Assembly: GCF_014192575.1 (NCBI RefSeq)
Contig: NZ_JACHYC010000007.1
Coordinates: forward strand, 1-64,000
DNA from: Variovorax sp. Sphag1AA
GTDB taxonomy: Bacteria > Pseudomonadota > Gammaproteobacteria > Burkholderiales > Burkholderiaceae_C
DNA length: 64,000 bases
Direction of reading: 5' to 3'
The notes beneath the pieces were generated by a model. The model saw nothing but the letters and a program-made list of their open reading frames with translations, was not told the origin of the DNA and did not search any database. Positions 57,958 to 64,000 of the stretch are shown here, piece after piece; position 1 is the first letter of the stretch, and each line of letters starts with the position of its first letter. The position numbers and the translations under genes were made by a program.

Positions 57958-59355
57958 TCAGATCACGCCGGCGTCGCCCAGGTGCGCGGCGACGGCGAGC
58001 AGGTCTTCGTCGCTGGGGACGTTCCAGCCCGTGCCGATGGTGGCTTCGGCATACATCGCCAGAAAGCGCCCTTTCACCAGTGGATGGGACCAGCCGTCCT
58101 TCTTGAAGCGCTTGATGATCTGCGGATGCAAATCCTGCGCTTCCATGGCCGCGAGCAGATCGTGGATGGTCTGCTGCTGGCTCTCGGGTTGGCGCGCGCG
58201 GAAGTCCGCCTCGATGTTCGCGAGGCGGCGCTCTTTCCATGCGGTCTCGTAGGCTTGGCGGCGGCGACCCTGGATTTCGAGCGACTCGGGGCTGTCCGGA
58301 TCCTTGCGGGCTTCCCGCGCGACGGCATTGGCCACCGCGCGTTGTGCATGGCCGGGCATCAGCGACATCAGATAGCGCTCGGGATCGCGCACTGGCGCCG
58401 GAAAGGTGCTCTCGACGCGTCGGCGCAGTTCCGGCAGGGCACTCGCGAGCGCTTCCGAGCCGTAGGTGTCGACGATCTTTTCGACGCGGGCATCGGTGAT
58501 ACCCATCTCCCGTGCCTGGCGCATCGATTCGAGGTCGGCTTTTTCGGGCGCCTGCTGCAGTCCGGGCAGGCGCTGGTCCTTCACCTTGATGTTGAACTGG
58601 ATCTCGTTGATGAAGCGGCCGCTCTTGTGCTCGACCAGTTCGATCGTGAAATCGGTGTTGGCGTTGACCTGCGCGATCGCAGGCTTGAGTACGTCGCGTT
58701 TAAAGAACGAGTAGTCCAGCTTCTCGAGCCGATCGGGATCGGGCACCCGGCCGGTCATCGGATCGTGCCACCAGCGCCACGCTTGGCGGGGGCTCTTGGT
58801 GACGTTCTGGTAGCGGCAGGCCAGCTCGTAGAGAAAGACGGCGGCATGGGTCGTGAGCTGCGAGACCATGGCGAGGTTCATGCGCGCGAAGACGCGCGGA
58901 TTCAGCAGCTCGTGGCGCAAGGCCGGCGCGAAGGCCCATGACACCCAGACCTGGTTGCGCACTTTCTCCAGTTCGCATTGGGAAAGCAGGCCGCAGACCG
59001 TCCAGCGACTCCCCTCCCCCGTTGTCGGCGACTGCCATTCGACCGTGGTCTTGACCATCGAGCGCAGGTGCTTCTTGACGACCGCGATGTCGTTCGAGTC
59101 GTAGCGCAATAGATGAACCACTTCTTCGAGCGGCGCGCGGTGGACTTCCACCTCGGCGCCCTTCCGCAATTCGTCCTGGGCCAGGCTCAGCAACACGTTG
59201 TAGGTCTTGCGCGCGAGCACCGTGATTCGCTCGCTCTGCGCCACTACCGCAAGCGCGTTGACCGGCTTCTTGAGCGGTTGGTAGTCGTCGACGACGCCCA
59301 CTGGCGTGACGTCCTGGCGCAGTTCGGTGTCGACGGATGAGTAAGTAAGGGGCAT
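57958..59355 (-). CDS. Replication initiator protein (Rep_3 superfamily)
   Basis: This 465-residue initiator has two winged-helix domains in its N-terminal half (..LAVVAQSERITVLARKTYNVLL.. split, and ..LTTHAAVFLYELACRYQNV..), as in Rep_3-type proteins of Burkholderiales secondary replicons. ..RFINEIQFNIKVKDQ.. closes the second domain. A long, charged C-terminal region follows. It diverges from parAB across a 612-bp region that is the likely origin. No Shine-Dalgarno sequence precedes the ATG, which may keep its synthesis low. Confidence 0.85.
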   Translation of the reverse strand: MPLTYSSVDTELRQDVTPVGVVDDYQPLKKPVNALAVVAQSERITVLARKTYNVLLSLAQDELRKGAEVEVHRAPLEEVVHLLRYDSNDIAVVKKHLRSMVKTTVEWQSPTTGEGSRWTVCGLLSQCELEKVRNQVWVSWAFAPALRHELLNPRVFARMNLAMVSQLTTHAAVFLYELACRYQNVTKSPRQAWRWWHDPMTGRVPDPDRLEKLDYSFFKRDVLKPAIAQVNANTDFTIELVEHKSGRFINEIQFNIKVKDQRLPGLQQAPEKADLESMRQAREMGITDARVEKIVDTYGSEALASALPELRRRVESTFPAPVRDPERYLMSLMPGHAQRAVANAVAREARKDPDSPESLEIQGRRRQAYETAWKERRLANIEADFRARQPESQQQTIHDLLAAMEAQDLHPQIIKRFKKDGWSHPLVKGRFLAMYAEATIGTGWNVPSDEDLLAVAAHLGDAGVI

Positions 59356-59967
59356 GTGGAAAGAGCGGTGCGCGGACTGTAACCGCCTTCAGCGTCAGAT
59401 GAAAGCGCATTTTCATGTATGGAGACCCGGGTCGCGGGCGATGTGAACCGGGGGCCACACACGTGGCGGACAGGCGGCATCACCCTGAATCCCGTGGAAG
59501 CTCATGTTGCTTCGCACCAAATTGCCGCATCAGGGGGCCAACTTTTCCCGTTGAAGCTCAGGTCAAAGCCCTCGGAATGAGTCCGCAGCGCCGTTTTTTG
59601 GTCTTTTTGCGACGTTTGGGCGCCCCCGAACCCACACAGCTGGGCTCCTGCGGGGCCTCGGATCTGATCCCGAGCCCACCCCGGTTGAATCCTGCAAAAG
59701 CTCGAATGCCTCCTGTTGATTCTCGAAAAAGCAATGTAAGTCGTTGATTTTATTAGATATTTTCTCGCCTAAAGGTATTAGAGGCTTTGAAAGGATTTCT
59801 ATCTCTTCAACCCGTACCCAGGGGGGTTTCAAACCAGAAGAACTCCTCCGGTCCTCTCACATGAGCGATTTCGGGATTTGTGTTGGAGGATTTTGTGCGA
59901 TCGGGGACAATTTGCCCAAATCACACAAAATGGAATGTGTGAAATGCATCTGAGCAAAGGAGTGTGG
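59356..59967. other. Putative replication origin region between rep and parA
   Basis: This is the least GC-rich part of the window and has no gene. It contains an ATGAAA/TTTCAT dyad at 59399-59416, just upstream of rep. There is an AT-rich block at about 59740-59765 with TATTAGA repeated at 59751 and 59776 (25 bp apart), a plausible unwinding element. Several TTTTGTG-like words occur near 59870-59930. A perfect dyad TCACACA/TGTGTGA lies at 59921-59942 in front of parA. I found no exact DnaA box (TTATNCACA) and no clear long iteron array. Confidence 0.5.
59921..59942. promoter_or_regulatory. TCACACA/TGTGTGA dyad upstream of parA
   Basis: Perfect 7-bp arms with an 8-base spacer end 25 bases before the parA start. 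ParA proteins with an N-terminal DNA-binding domain repress their own operon at such sites. Similar CACACAAAA / TTTTGTG words lie just upstream. Binding is inferred. Confidence 0.45.
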
Positions 59968-61221
59968 ATGAACGAACTAACTCAAACAAGTCCGACCGAG
60001 ATCTTTTTGAAGACTTCGACCATGGCGGACATCAAGCTGCAGGCGCAGCGGGCCAGCGAGATGGTCGGCGCGGTGCGGGCCAAGATGCTGGCGCCGTCGG
60101 CCCAGAAGACGAGCCCTGTCTTCATCCAGAAGGAGGTGGCCGAGCGTTGCGGGTTGGAGCCCGGCCAGTTCAGCTATCGGATGAAGAACAGCGACCTTTC
60201 TCCCCTGCCCCAAGGCAACTTCGACGCCAAGAGCCGCCGCAGGGAATTCAGTCTCGCGGAGACGCGAACCTGGGTCAAGGAGTTCCGTCGCAACCGGCTG
60301 CGGCCGGCTGGCGCCGAGGCAGTGGTGATCAGCATCGCCAACTTCAAGGGAGGGGTCGGGAAGTCGACCACGGCGATGACGCTGGCCCAGGGGCTCACGC
60401 TGCTGGGGCATCGGGTTCTGATCATCGACGCAGATCCCCAGGGTTCGTTGTCGACGCTGACCGGCCTGGTGCCGGATCTGGACGTCCAGGAGGAAGACAC
60501 CTTCATGCTGCTCGCGCTCGGCGAGGAGGATTCCATCCGCTACGCAATCCGCCCGACCTACTGGGACGGTCTCGACATCGTGGCCGCGGCGCCCCTGCTC
60601 TTCGGCATCGAGTTCAACCTGCCGGCCCGGCAGGTCAAGGAAATGGCCAACGGATTCGAGTTCTGGAATGTGCTGAACCTCGGCATCGACGATGTACGCG
60701 AAGACTACGACGTGATCATCATCGACACCGCGCCGGCGCTTTCCTATGGCACCGTCAACGCGCTGATGGCGAGCAACGGGATCATCATGCCGTTGCCGCC
60801 GAATGCCCTGGACTTTGCTTCGGGCGCGCAGTTCTGGACCTTGTTCACCGACCTCACCGAGAACCTGATCGGCGCCGGCGGCAGCACCAAGACCTTCGAT
60901 TTCATCAACGTATTGCTGTCGCGGGTCGACAGCGATGACGCCAGCACGATGGTGCGTAAGTGGATCATCCAGACCTACGGCGACAAGGTGCTGCCGGCGG
61001 AGATTCCCCGAACGGTGGTCACTTCGGCTGCGAGCGCGGAGTTCAACACGGTCTATGACATTTCCAGGTACGACTGGAACGCGCGGACCTACAAGCGCGC
61101 CCGCGAGGCCTATGACAACCTGGTGGCTTACATGGAGGGCGTGGTTCGTGCGGTCTGGCTCAAGAACCTGAGTCATGCGTCTGAAGCTCCGGTTCGTCCC
61201 GTGATGATGGAAGGAGTCTGA
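59968..61221 (+). CDS. parA: ParA partition ATPase with N-terminal DNA-binding domain (type Ia)
   Basis: This DNA-partition ATPase (417 aa) has residues 45-110 as a predicted helix-turn-helix domain (..FIQKEVAERCGLEPGQFSYR.. ), typical of P1-like ParA that also represses its operon. The deviant Walker A KGGVGKST is at 127-134, Walker A' ..LIIDADPQGSLS.. and Walker B-like ..VIIIDTAPALS.. follow. The ATG at 59968 has AAAGGAG six bases upstream; other in-frame ATGs do not. parB follows after one base. Confidence 0.92.
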   Translation: MNELTQTSPTEIFLKTSTMADIKLQAQRASEMVGAVRAKMLAPSAQKTSPVFIQKEVAERCGLEPGQFSYRMKNSDLSPLPQGNFDAKSRRREFSLAETRTWVKEFRRNRLRPAGAEAVVISIANFKGGVGKSTTAMTLAQGLTLLGHRVLIIDADPQGSLSTLTGLVPDLDVQEEDTFMLLALGEEDSIRYAIRPTYWDGLDIVAAAPLLFGIEFNLPARQVKEMANGFEFWNVLNLGIDDVREDYDVIIIDTAPALSYGTVNALMASNGIIMPLPPNALDFASGAQFWTLFTDLTENLIGAGGSTKTFDFINVLLSRVDSDDASTMVRKWIIQTYGDKVLPAEIPRTVVTSAASAEFNTVYDISRYDWNARTYKRAREAYDNLVAYMEGVVRAVWLKNLSHASEAPVRPVMMEGV

Positions 61222-61222
61222 G

Positions 61223-62284
61223 ATGGCGAGTCGTCGATTTCTCGAGAAGGGCAATGCGATCACTTTGCCGTCCGACGCGGCGAGCTTGCCGGAGTCACAC
61301 CCGCCGGCTGCCAATTCGCCAGTGCCGGCGGCAGTAGCGCCCAGCATCGCAGCGCGGCCACCGCGCACCGCGATCGGCGGCATGGCGGCGTTCATGCAAG
61401 CGGAGTCCGTGGCCAACAAGCGGTTGGAGCAACTCGAAAGAGATCATGCGCCGTTTGTGGGTGCGGATCCGGTCAGGCAGTTGGACCCGCGGACCATCCG
61501 CCGTTCACGCTGGGCGAATCGCCACCAGACCGCTTTTGCGATGCGCGAGTTTGCCGAACTGAAGGAAGACATCCGAAGCGCTGGCGGCAACGTGCAGGCG
61601 ATCAAGGTTCGGCCGGTGCGCGAAGAAGATCTGAGCGAAGCGGAGAAGGGCGCGGAACCGCCGATTCAGTATGAAGTTGTGTTCGGGCATCGCCGTCACG
61701 CTGCGTGCCTGGAACTGGGCTTGCCGGTCAGTGCGGTGATCAAGTCGATGAGCGACCGCGAGCTGTTCGGTGAAATGGATCGTGAGAATCGCAAACGGGA
61801 AGATCTTTCCGCGTACGAACAGGGCGTGATGTATTTGAATGCGCTGGAATCCGGCCTGTTCGAATCGATGCGGAAGCTGGCTGAGGCGGTGGGCGTGGAC
61901 CATGGACTGGTCAGCAAGGCTGTGGGCGTTGCCCAGTTGCCGGACGTGGTGGTGCAGGCTTTCGATTCGCCGGTCGAGATTCAGTATCGCTGGGCAAAGC
62001 CTTTGAGCGAAGCCTTGCAGCGAGATCCCGATGGACTGATGGAGCGTGCGCGGCGCGTGCGGCACAGCGGTGCGACCGTGACGCCCGGGACTATCTATGC
62101 TGCCCTGATTGGGGAAGCATCGGATGCGGCTCCCGTCTCTTCGGCGTCCGAGATCGTGGGACGCGCCGGCAAGGTCTCCGTAGTCAAGGACAAGAAGGGC
62201 CGATTGCTGCTGAAGTTCGATCGACCAGTCAGTGCGGCCCTTCAGGCCGAAGTGGAAAAGGCACTGCGATCAGTTCTGAGTTGA
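61223..62284 (+). CDS. parB: ParB partition protein
   Basis: This centromere-binding protein (353 aa) has the CTPase motif ..VVFGHRRHAACLE.. at about 155-161, where the common GERR is replaced by GHRRHAA. A conserved ..MDRENRKREDLSAYEQG.. box follows, then a helix-turn-helix region at about 215-240 (..LAEAVGVDHGLVSKAVGVA..) that reads parS. The first 80 residues are Pro/Ala-rich and disordered, normal for ParB. Two identical-arm palindromes follow its stop codon and are the likely binding sites. Confidence 0.92.
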   Translation: MASRRFLEKGNAITLPSDAASLPESHPPAANSPVPAAVAPSIAARPPRTAIGGMAAFMQAESVANKRLEQLERDHAPFVGADPVRQLDPRTIRRSRWANRHQTAFAMREFAELKEDIRSAGGNVQAIKVRPVREEDLSEAEKGAEPPIQYEVVFGHRRHAACLELGLPVSAVIKSMSDRELFGEMDRENRKREDLSAYEQGVMYLNALESGLFESMRKLAEAVGVDHGLVSKAVGVAQLPDVVVQAFDSPVEIQYRWAKPLSEALQRDPDGLMERARRVRHSGATVTPGTIYAALIGEASDAAPVSSASEIVGRAGKVSVVKDKKGRLLLKFDRPVSAALQAEVEKALRSVLS

Positions 62285-62305
62285 CGCGAGCGAAGCTAAC
62301 AAGAA

Positions 62306-62332
62306 GGGGGTGGTGAACGGTTCACCACCCCC
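62306..62332. other. Candidate parS site 1
   Basis: GGGGGTGGTGAAC - G - GTTCACCACCCCC: 13-bp perfect arms with one central base, 21 bases after the parB stop. The inner GGTGGTGAAC / GTTCACCACC arms are identical to those of the second site, 45 bp away centre to centre. Position after parB and repetition suggest a centromere site; not proven. Confidence 0.7.
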
Positions 62333-62338
62333 TTTTTT
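62306..62338 (+). terminator. Intrinsic terminator of the parAB operon (same palindrome as parS site 1)
   Basis: The 13-bp stem of parS site 1 is followed at once by six T residues (62333-62338). This GC-rich hairpin plus T-tract is the form of a Rho-independent terminator for parAB, so one DNA element may serve both partition and termination. Confidence 0.65.
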
Positions 62339-62352
62339 CATGGAGCCGGGCA

Positions 62353-62375
62353 GGGTGGTGAACCGTTCACCACCC
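62353..62375. other. Candidate parS site 2
   Basis: GGGTGGTGAAC - C - GTTCACCACCC: 11-bp perfect arms around one base. It ends directly against the stop codon (62376-62378) of the convergent coiled-coil gene. No T-run follows, so it is less likely a terminator than site 1. Confidence 0.7.
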
Positions 62376-63152
62376 TCACGAGCCAGGCGCGCCTCGATTC
62401 TCAATACGCTCGATGGCCTCCAGGATGTCGCTCATCATCGACTTCAGTACGCCCATGTCGCGATCTCGTCGGGCCTCGACGAGCGGATCGGGTCCGGCGC
62501 CGGGAGCATGTCCCGACAGTGCGTCCTGGGCACGCGCGACTGCCTCATCGAGCCTGGTGATGAGGTTGTTGCGCAAGGCGGAGAACTGCGCGAGCTCGCG
62601 TTTGACGGCCACCATTTCTTCATGGAGCGTGGCGAGTTGCTCCTCCACCTTTTCCAGAATGACACTGGTTCTGGAGTGGGGCGCCGGGGAAGCTTCGGCA
62701 ACAGAACCCGACGGCGAGAGTCGCGCAACAGCGGACTGCAGGCGATCGGCTGTGCGGGCGACCGCCAGTTCGACGATGGCCTGCGTGTCGGCATGCACGA
62801 GATGAGGCCATTGAATTTGGACGCGCTCGATCGCCAACTCGGTGTTCAGGCGCAGCCCAGGGCGTCCGGCACGTCGTGGTCGACGCAGGCTTTCCTGGGT
62901 GAATGACACGCCGGCGTCCGCGATCGCGCCCAGCTCGTCGGACGCGCATCCTTCGAAGATGCCCATGGCGTTCCACTTCTTGAGCGAAGATTCCGAGGGC
63001 GCCTGAGGCCCATGCATCATCGTCAGGATGCGTCCCAGCTCTGCGAGTGTGCAAGTCGTCGGCCAAGGCGGAGCGGTGGCTGAAGCCGGAGACGAGGAGG
63101 AGGGCGGTGCGTCGGGTTCAATCGGCGCCGACAGGATGTGCGATTCGGTCAT
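62376..63152 (-). CDS. KfrA-like DNA-binding/coiled-coil protein of the partition locus
   Basis: The protein (258 aa) has an N-terminal Ser/Pro-rich part, then a helix-turn-helix-like region (..LAELGRILTMMHGPQAPSESS.. split) and a second basic stretch. A C-terminal coiled coil of heptad character follows (about 170-215: ..LEKVEEQLATLHEEMVAVKRE..., split). KfrA-like proteins on plasmids combine DNA binding with a coiled coil and sit near par genes. It converges on parAB with the twin palindromes between them. A 15-bp dyad lies just upstream (63168-63182), probably its own operator. Family call is tentative. Confidence 0.6.
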   Translation of the reverse strand: MTESHILSAPIEPDAPPSSSSPASATAPPWPTTCTLAELGRILTMMHGPQAPSESSLKKWNAMGIFEGCASDELGAIADAGVSFTQESLRRPRRAGRPGLRLNTELAIERVQIQWPHLVHADTQAIVELAVARTADRLQSAVARLSPSGSVAEASPAPHSRTSVILEKVEEQLATLHEEMVAVKRELAQFSALRNNLITRLDEAVARAQDALSGHAPGAGPDPLVEARRDRDMGVLKSMMSDILEAIERIENRGAPGS

Positions 63153-63167
63153 GGGCGCTCATAGTAT

Positions 63168-63182
63168 GGTTATTCAATAACC
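63168..63182. promoter_or_regulatory. Dyad upstream of the KfrA-like gene
   Basis: GGTTATT - C - AATAACC: perfect 7-bp arms around one base, 16 bases upstream of the ATG at 63152 on the minus strand. It is in the position of an autorepressor site. The surrounding sequence is AT-rich and could hold the promoter. Confidence 0.55.
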
Positions 63183-63340
63183 TAATTATGGTCCACTAGC
63201 CTGCTCAACAGCAACAAATTCCTTTGTCGACCTCAGTTTCCGTGGAACATCTCGATCAAAACACCTGAAAAAGCACGTAACTTCTTGTCGCGTAAAGAAA
63301 AAAACGCACGTATCAAAATGTCGTGAAACAGTGCGGTCGA
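63183..63340. repeat. AT-rich intergenic region with GCACGTA direct repeats
   Basis: This stretch without a gene lies between the KfrA-like gene and the LysR gene. GCACGTA occurs at 63273 and 63306, 33 bp apart (about three helical turns), with related words CGCGTAA (63288) and GTCGTGAAA nearby and an A-rich tract at 63297-63304. It may be the LysR/KfrA regulatory region or a second origin element. Confidence 0.35.
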
Positions 63341-64000
63341 CTAGCGCCGGTTCATCTCGCGAATGAGGTCGATCAATGCGCGCAGCCCCACCGGGACGTG
63401 GCGGTGCCCTGAGTAATACAGGCACAGCTCGGGCAGCGGTGCCGCCCATTCGTCAAGCACGCGACGAAGGCGACCGTTGGCGACGTCGTCGGCCACGTAC
63501 CAATCCGCGATCTGCGCAAGGCCCACGCCCTCGCGTGCCGCTTCGAGCATCAGCAGCGGCGAATCCAGCACCAGAGGGCCCGGCACGTCGATCGTCTCGC
63601 CGTGCTTTGCTGAAGGCGCGAAAGCCCAGGGCGAGGGCAGTCCGCTGGGCAACCGCGCACGGATGCAGGCGTGATGGGCAAGTGCCGAAGGCGTTTCCGG
63701 CGTGCCGTGGCGCTCGAAGTAACCAGGCGAGCCAACGACTGCCATCCGGACCGGCCGGCCGATCGCGACCCGGATCATGTCTCGCGGCACGTTCGGGCTC
63801 AGCCGCAAGCCGGCGTCGAAGCCCTCGGCGACGATGTCGACGAGGCGCCCCTCGGTCACGACGTCGACCGTCATGTCCGGATAACGGCGAAGGAACTCGG
63901 CCAGGATCGGCCGAAACACCATGAGCGCCGCGCCCAGCGAGCTGTTGATTCGAAGCGTGCCAGCCGGCGCACCGGAGCGATCGCCGGCCGTGGCCACCGC
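63341..64000 (-). CDS. LysR family transcriptional regulator (partial; N-terminus beyond the window)
   Basis: The frame runs off the right edge of the window; about 219 residues remain. They form the LysR substrate-binding domain: ..GTLRINSSLGAALMVFRPILAEF.. (split), ..VEGFDAGLRLSPNVP..-like and ..GVGLAQIADWYVADDVANGRL... The pattern (..AEGFDAGLRL..) is that of the CrgA/TrpI-like LysR group common in Burkholderiales. The winged helix must lie beyond position 64000. Confidence 0.82.
   Translation of the reverse strand, partial: AVATAGDRSGAPAGTLRINSSLGAALMVFRPILAEFLRRYPDMTVDVVTEGRLVDIVAEGFDAGLRLSPNVPRDMIRVAIGRPVRMAVVGSPGYFERHGTPETPSALAHHACIRARLPSGLPSPWAFAPSAKHGETIDVPGPLVLDSPLLMLEAAREGVGLAQIADWYVADDVANGRLRRVLDEWAAPLPELCLYYSGHRHVPVGLRALIDLIREMNRR

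Noticed and set aside
59356-59967. Exact DnaA boxes in the rep-parA gap
   Set aside because: No match to TTATNCACA on either strand; the closest words differ at two or more positions.

Overview
The window is GC-rich DNA from a Burkholderiales bacterium, most likely a Comamonadaceae such as Variovorax. The inference rests on several Bug-type (tripartite tricarboxylate) binding proteins, a DUF3422 protein, a short H-NS-type protein, a ba3-type oxidase and a divergent rep / parAB locus. No rRNA, tRNA, CRISPR array or complete insertion sequence was seen. The Rep_3-type initiator and ParA/ParB at 58.0-62.3 kb suggest that the window covers the origin region of a secondary replicon (chromid or megaplasmid), which fits the accessory, catabolism-rich content.

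Layout. 0-13 kb is a patchwork of small secreted proteins, lipoproteins and gene remnants: a lipoprotein broken by a frame change, a kinase fragment cut off beside a tandem-domain H-NS gene, and a LacI tail. It also holds a three-gene DUF4272-like operon, an Rrf2 regulator with a CPYC flavoprotein, a DTW-domain tRNA-modification enzyme, an exported alpha/beta hydrolase beside a membrane-embedded AraC regulator, a DUF3422 protein and an MliC-like lysozyme inhibitor. A cluster of nested inverted repeats lies at 13.4-13.6 kb. From 13.9 to 22.2 kb an M20 amidohydrolase, a complete peptide-type ABC importer, a phosphoribosyltransferase and a nucleoside hydrolase form what looks like a nucleoside/base salvage island. 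An ABC-2 exporter follows (22.4-24.9 kb), then a carbonic anhydrase - ClC - LysR set (24.9-27.8 kb).

27.9-37.1 kb is a catabolic cluster on the minus strand, with a divergent IclR regulator. It encodes a Rieske ring oxygenase, Bug protein, HpaI-type aldolase, E1 alpha and E1 beta of a 2-oxoacid dehydrogenase without E2/E3, a quinone-oxidoreductase-like enzyme, a SnoaL-like protein and a tannase/feruloyl esterase. After a truncated ornithine cyclodeaminase and a cupin, 38.1-43.3 kb carries a ba3-type terminal oxidase (subunits I, II, a small subunit) with three multi-haem c-type cytochromes. A LysR / Bug / FAD-oxidoreductase group occupies 43.4-46.7 kb. A nine-gene minus-strand operon (46.7-55.1 kb) joins a branched-chain-type ABC importer with a fused LivHM permease, an OsmC protein, a VOC protein, a luciferase-like monooxygenase and two CMD/AhpD-fold proteins. 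This redox-plus-import cassette is the best candidate for an undescribed pathway.

55.2-58.0 kb holds an ArsC-like protein lacking its catalytic cysteine and a MarR regulator with a perfect 24-bp palindrome in its promoter, followed by an FUSC-type efflux protein. At 58.0-63.2 kb rep and parAB diverge from a 612-bp AT-richer intergenic region. Two near-identical palindromes after parB are candidate parS sites, and the first also has the form of an intrinsic terminator. A coiled-coil protein with its own upstream dyad follows, and the window ends inside a LysR gene.
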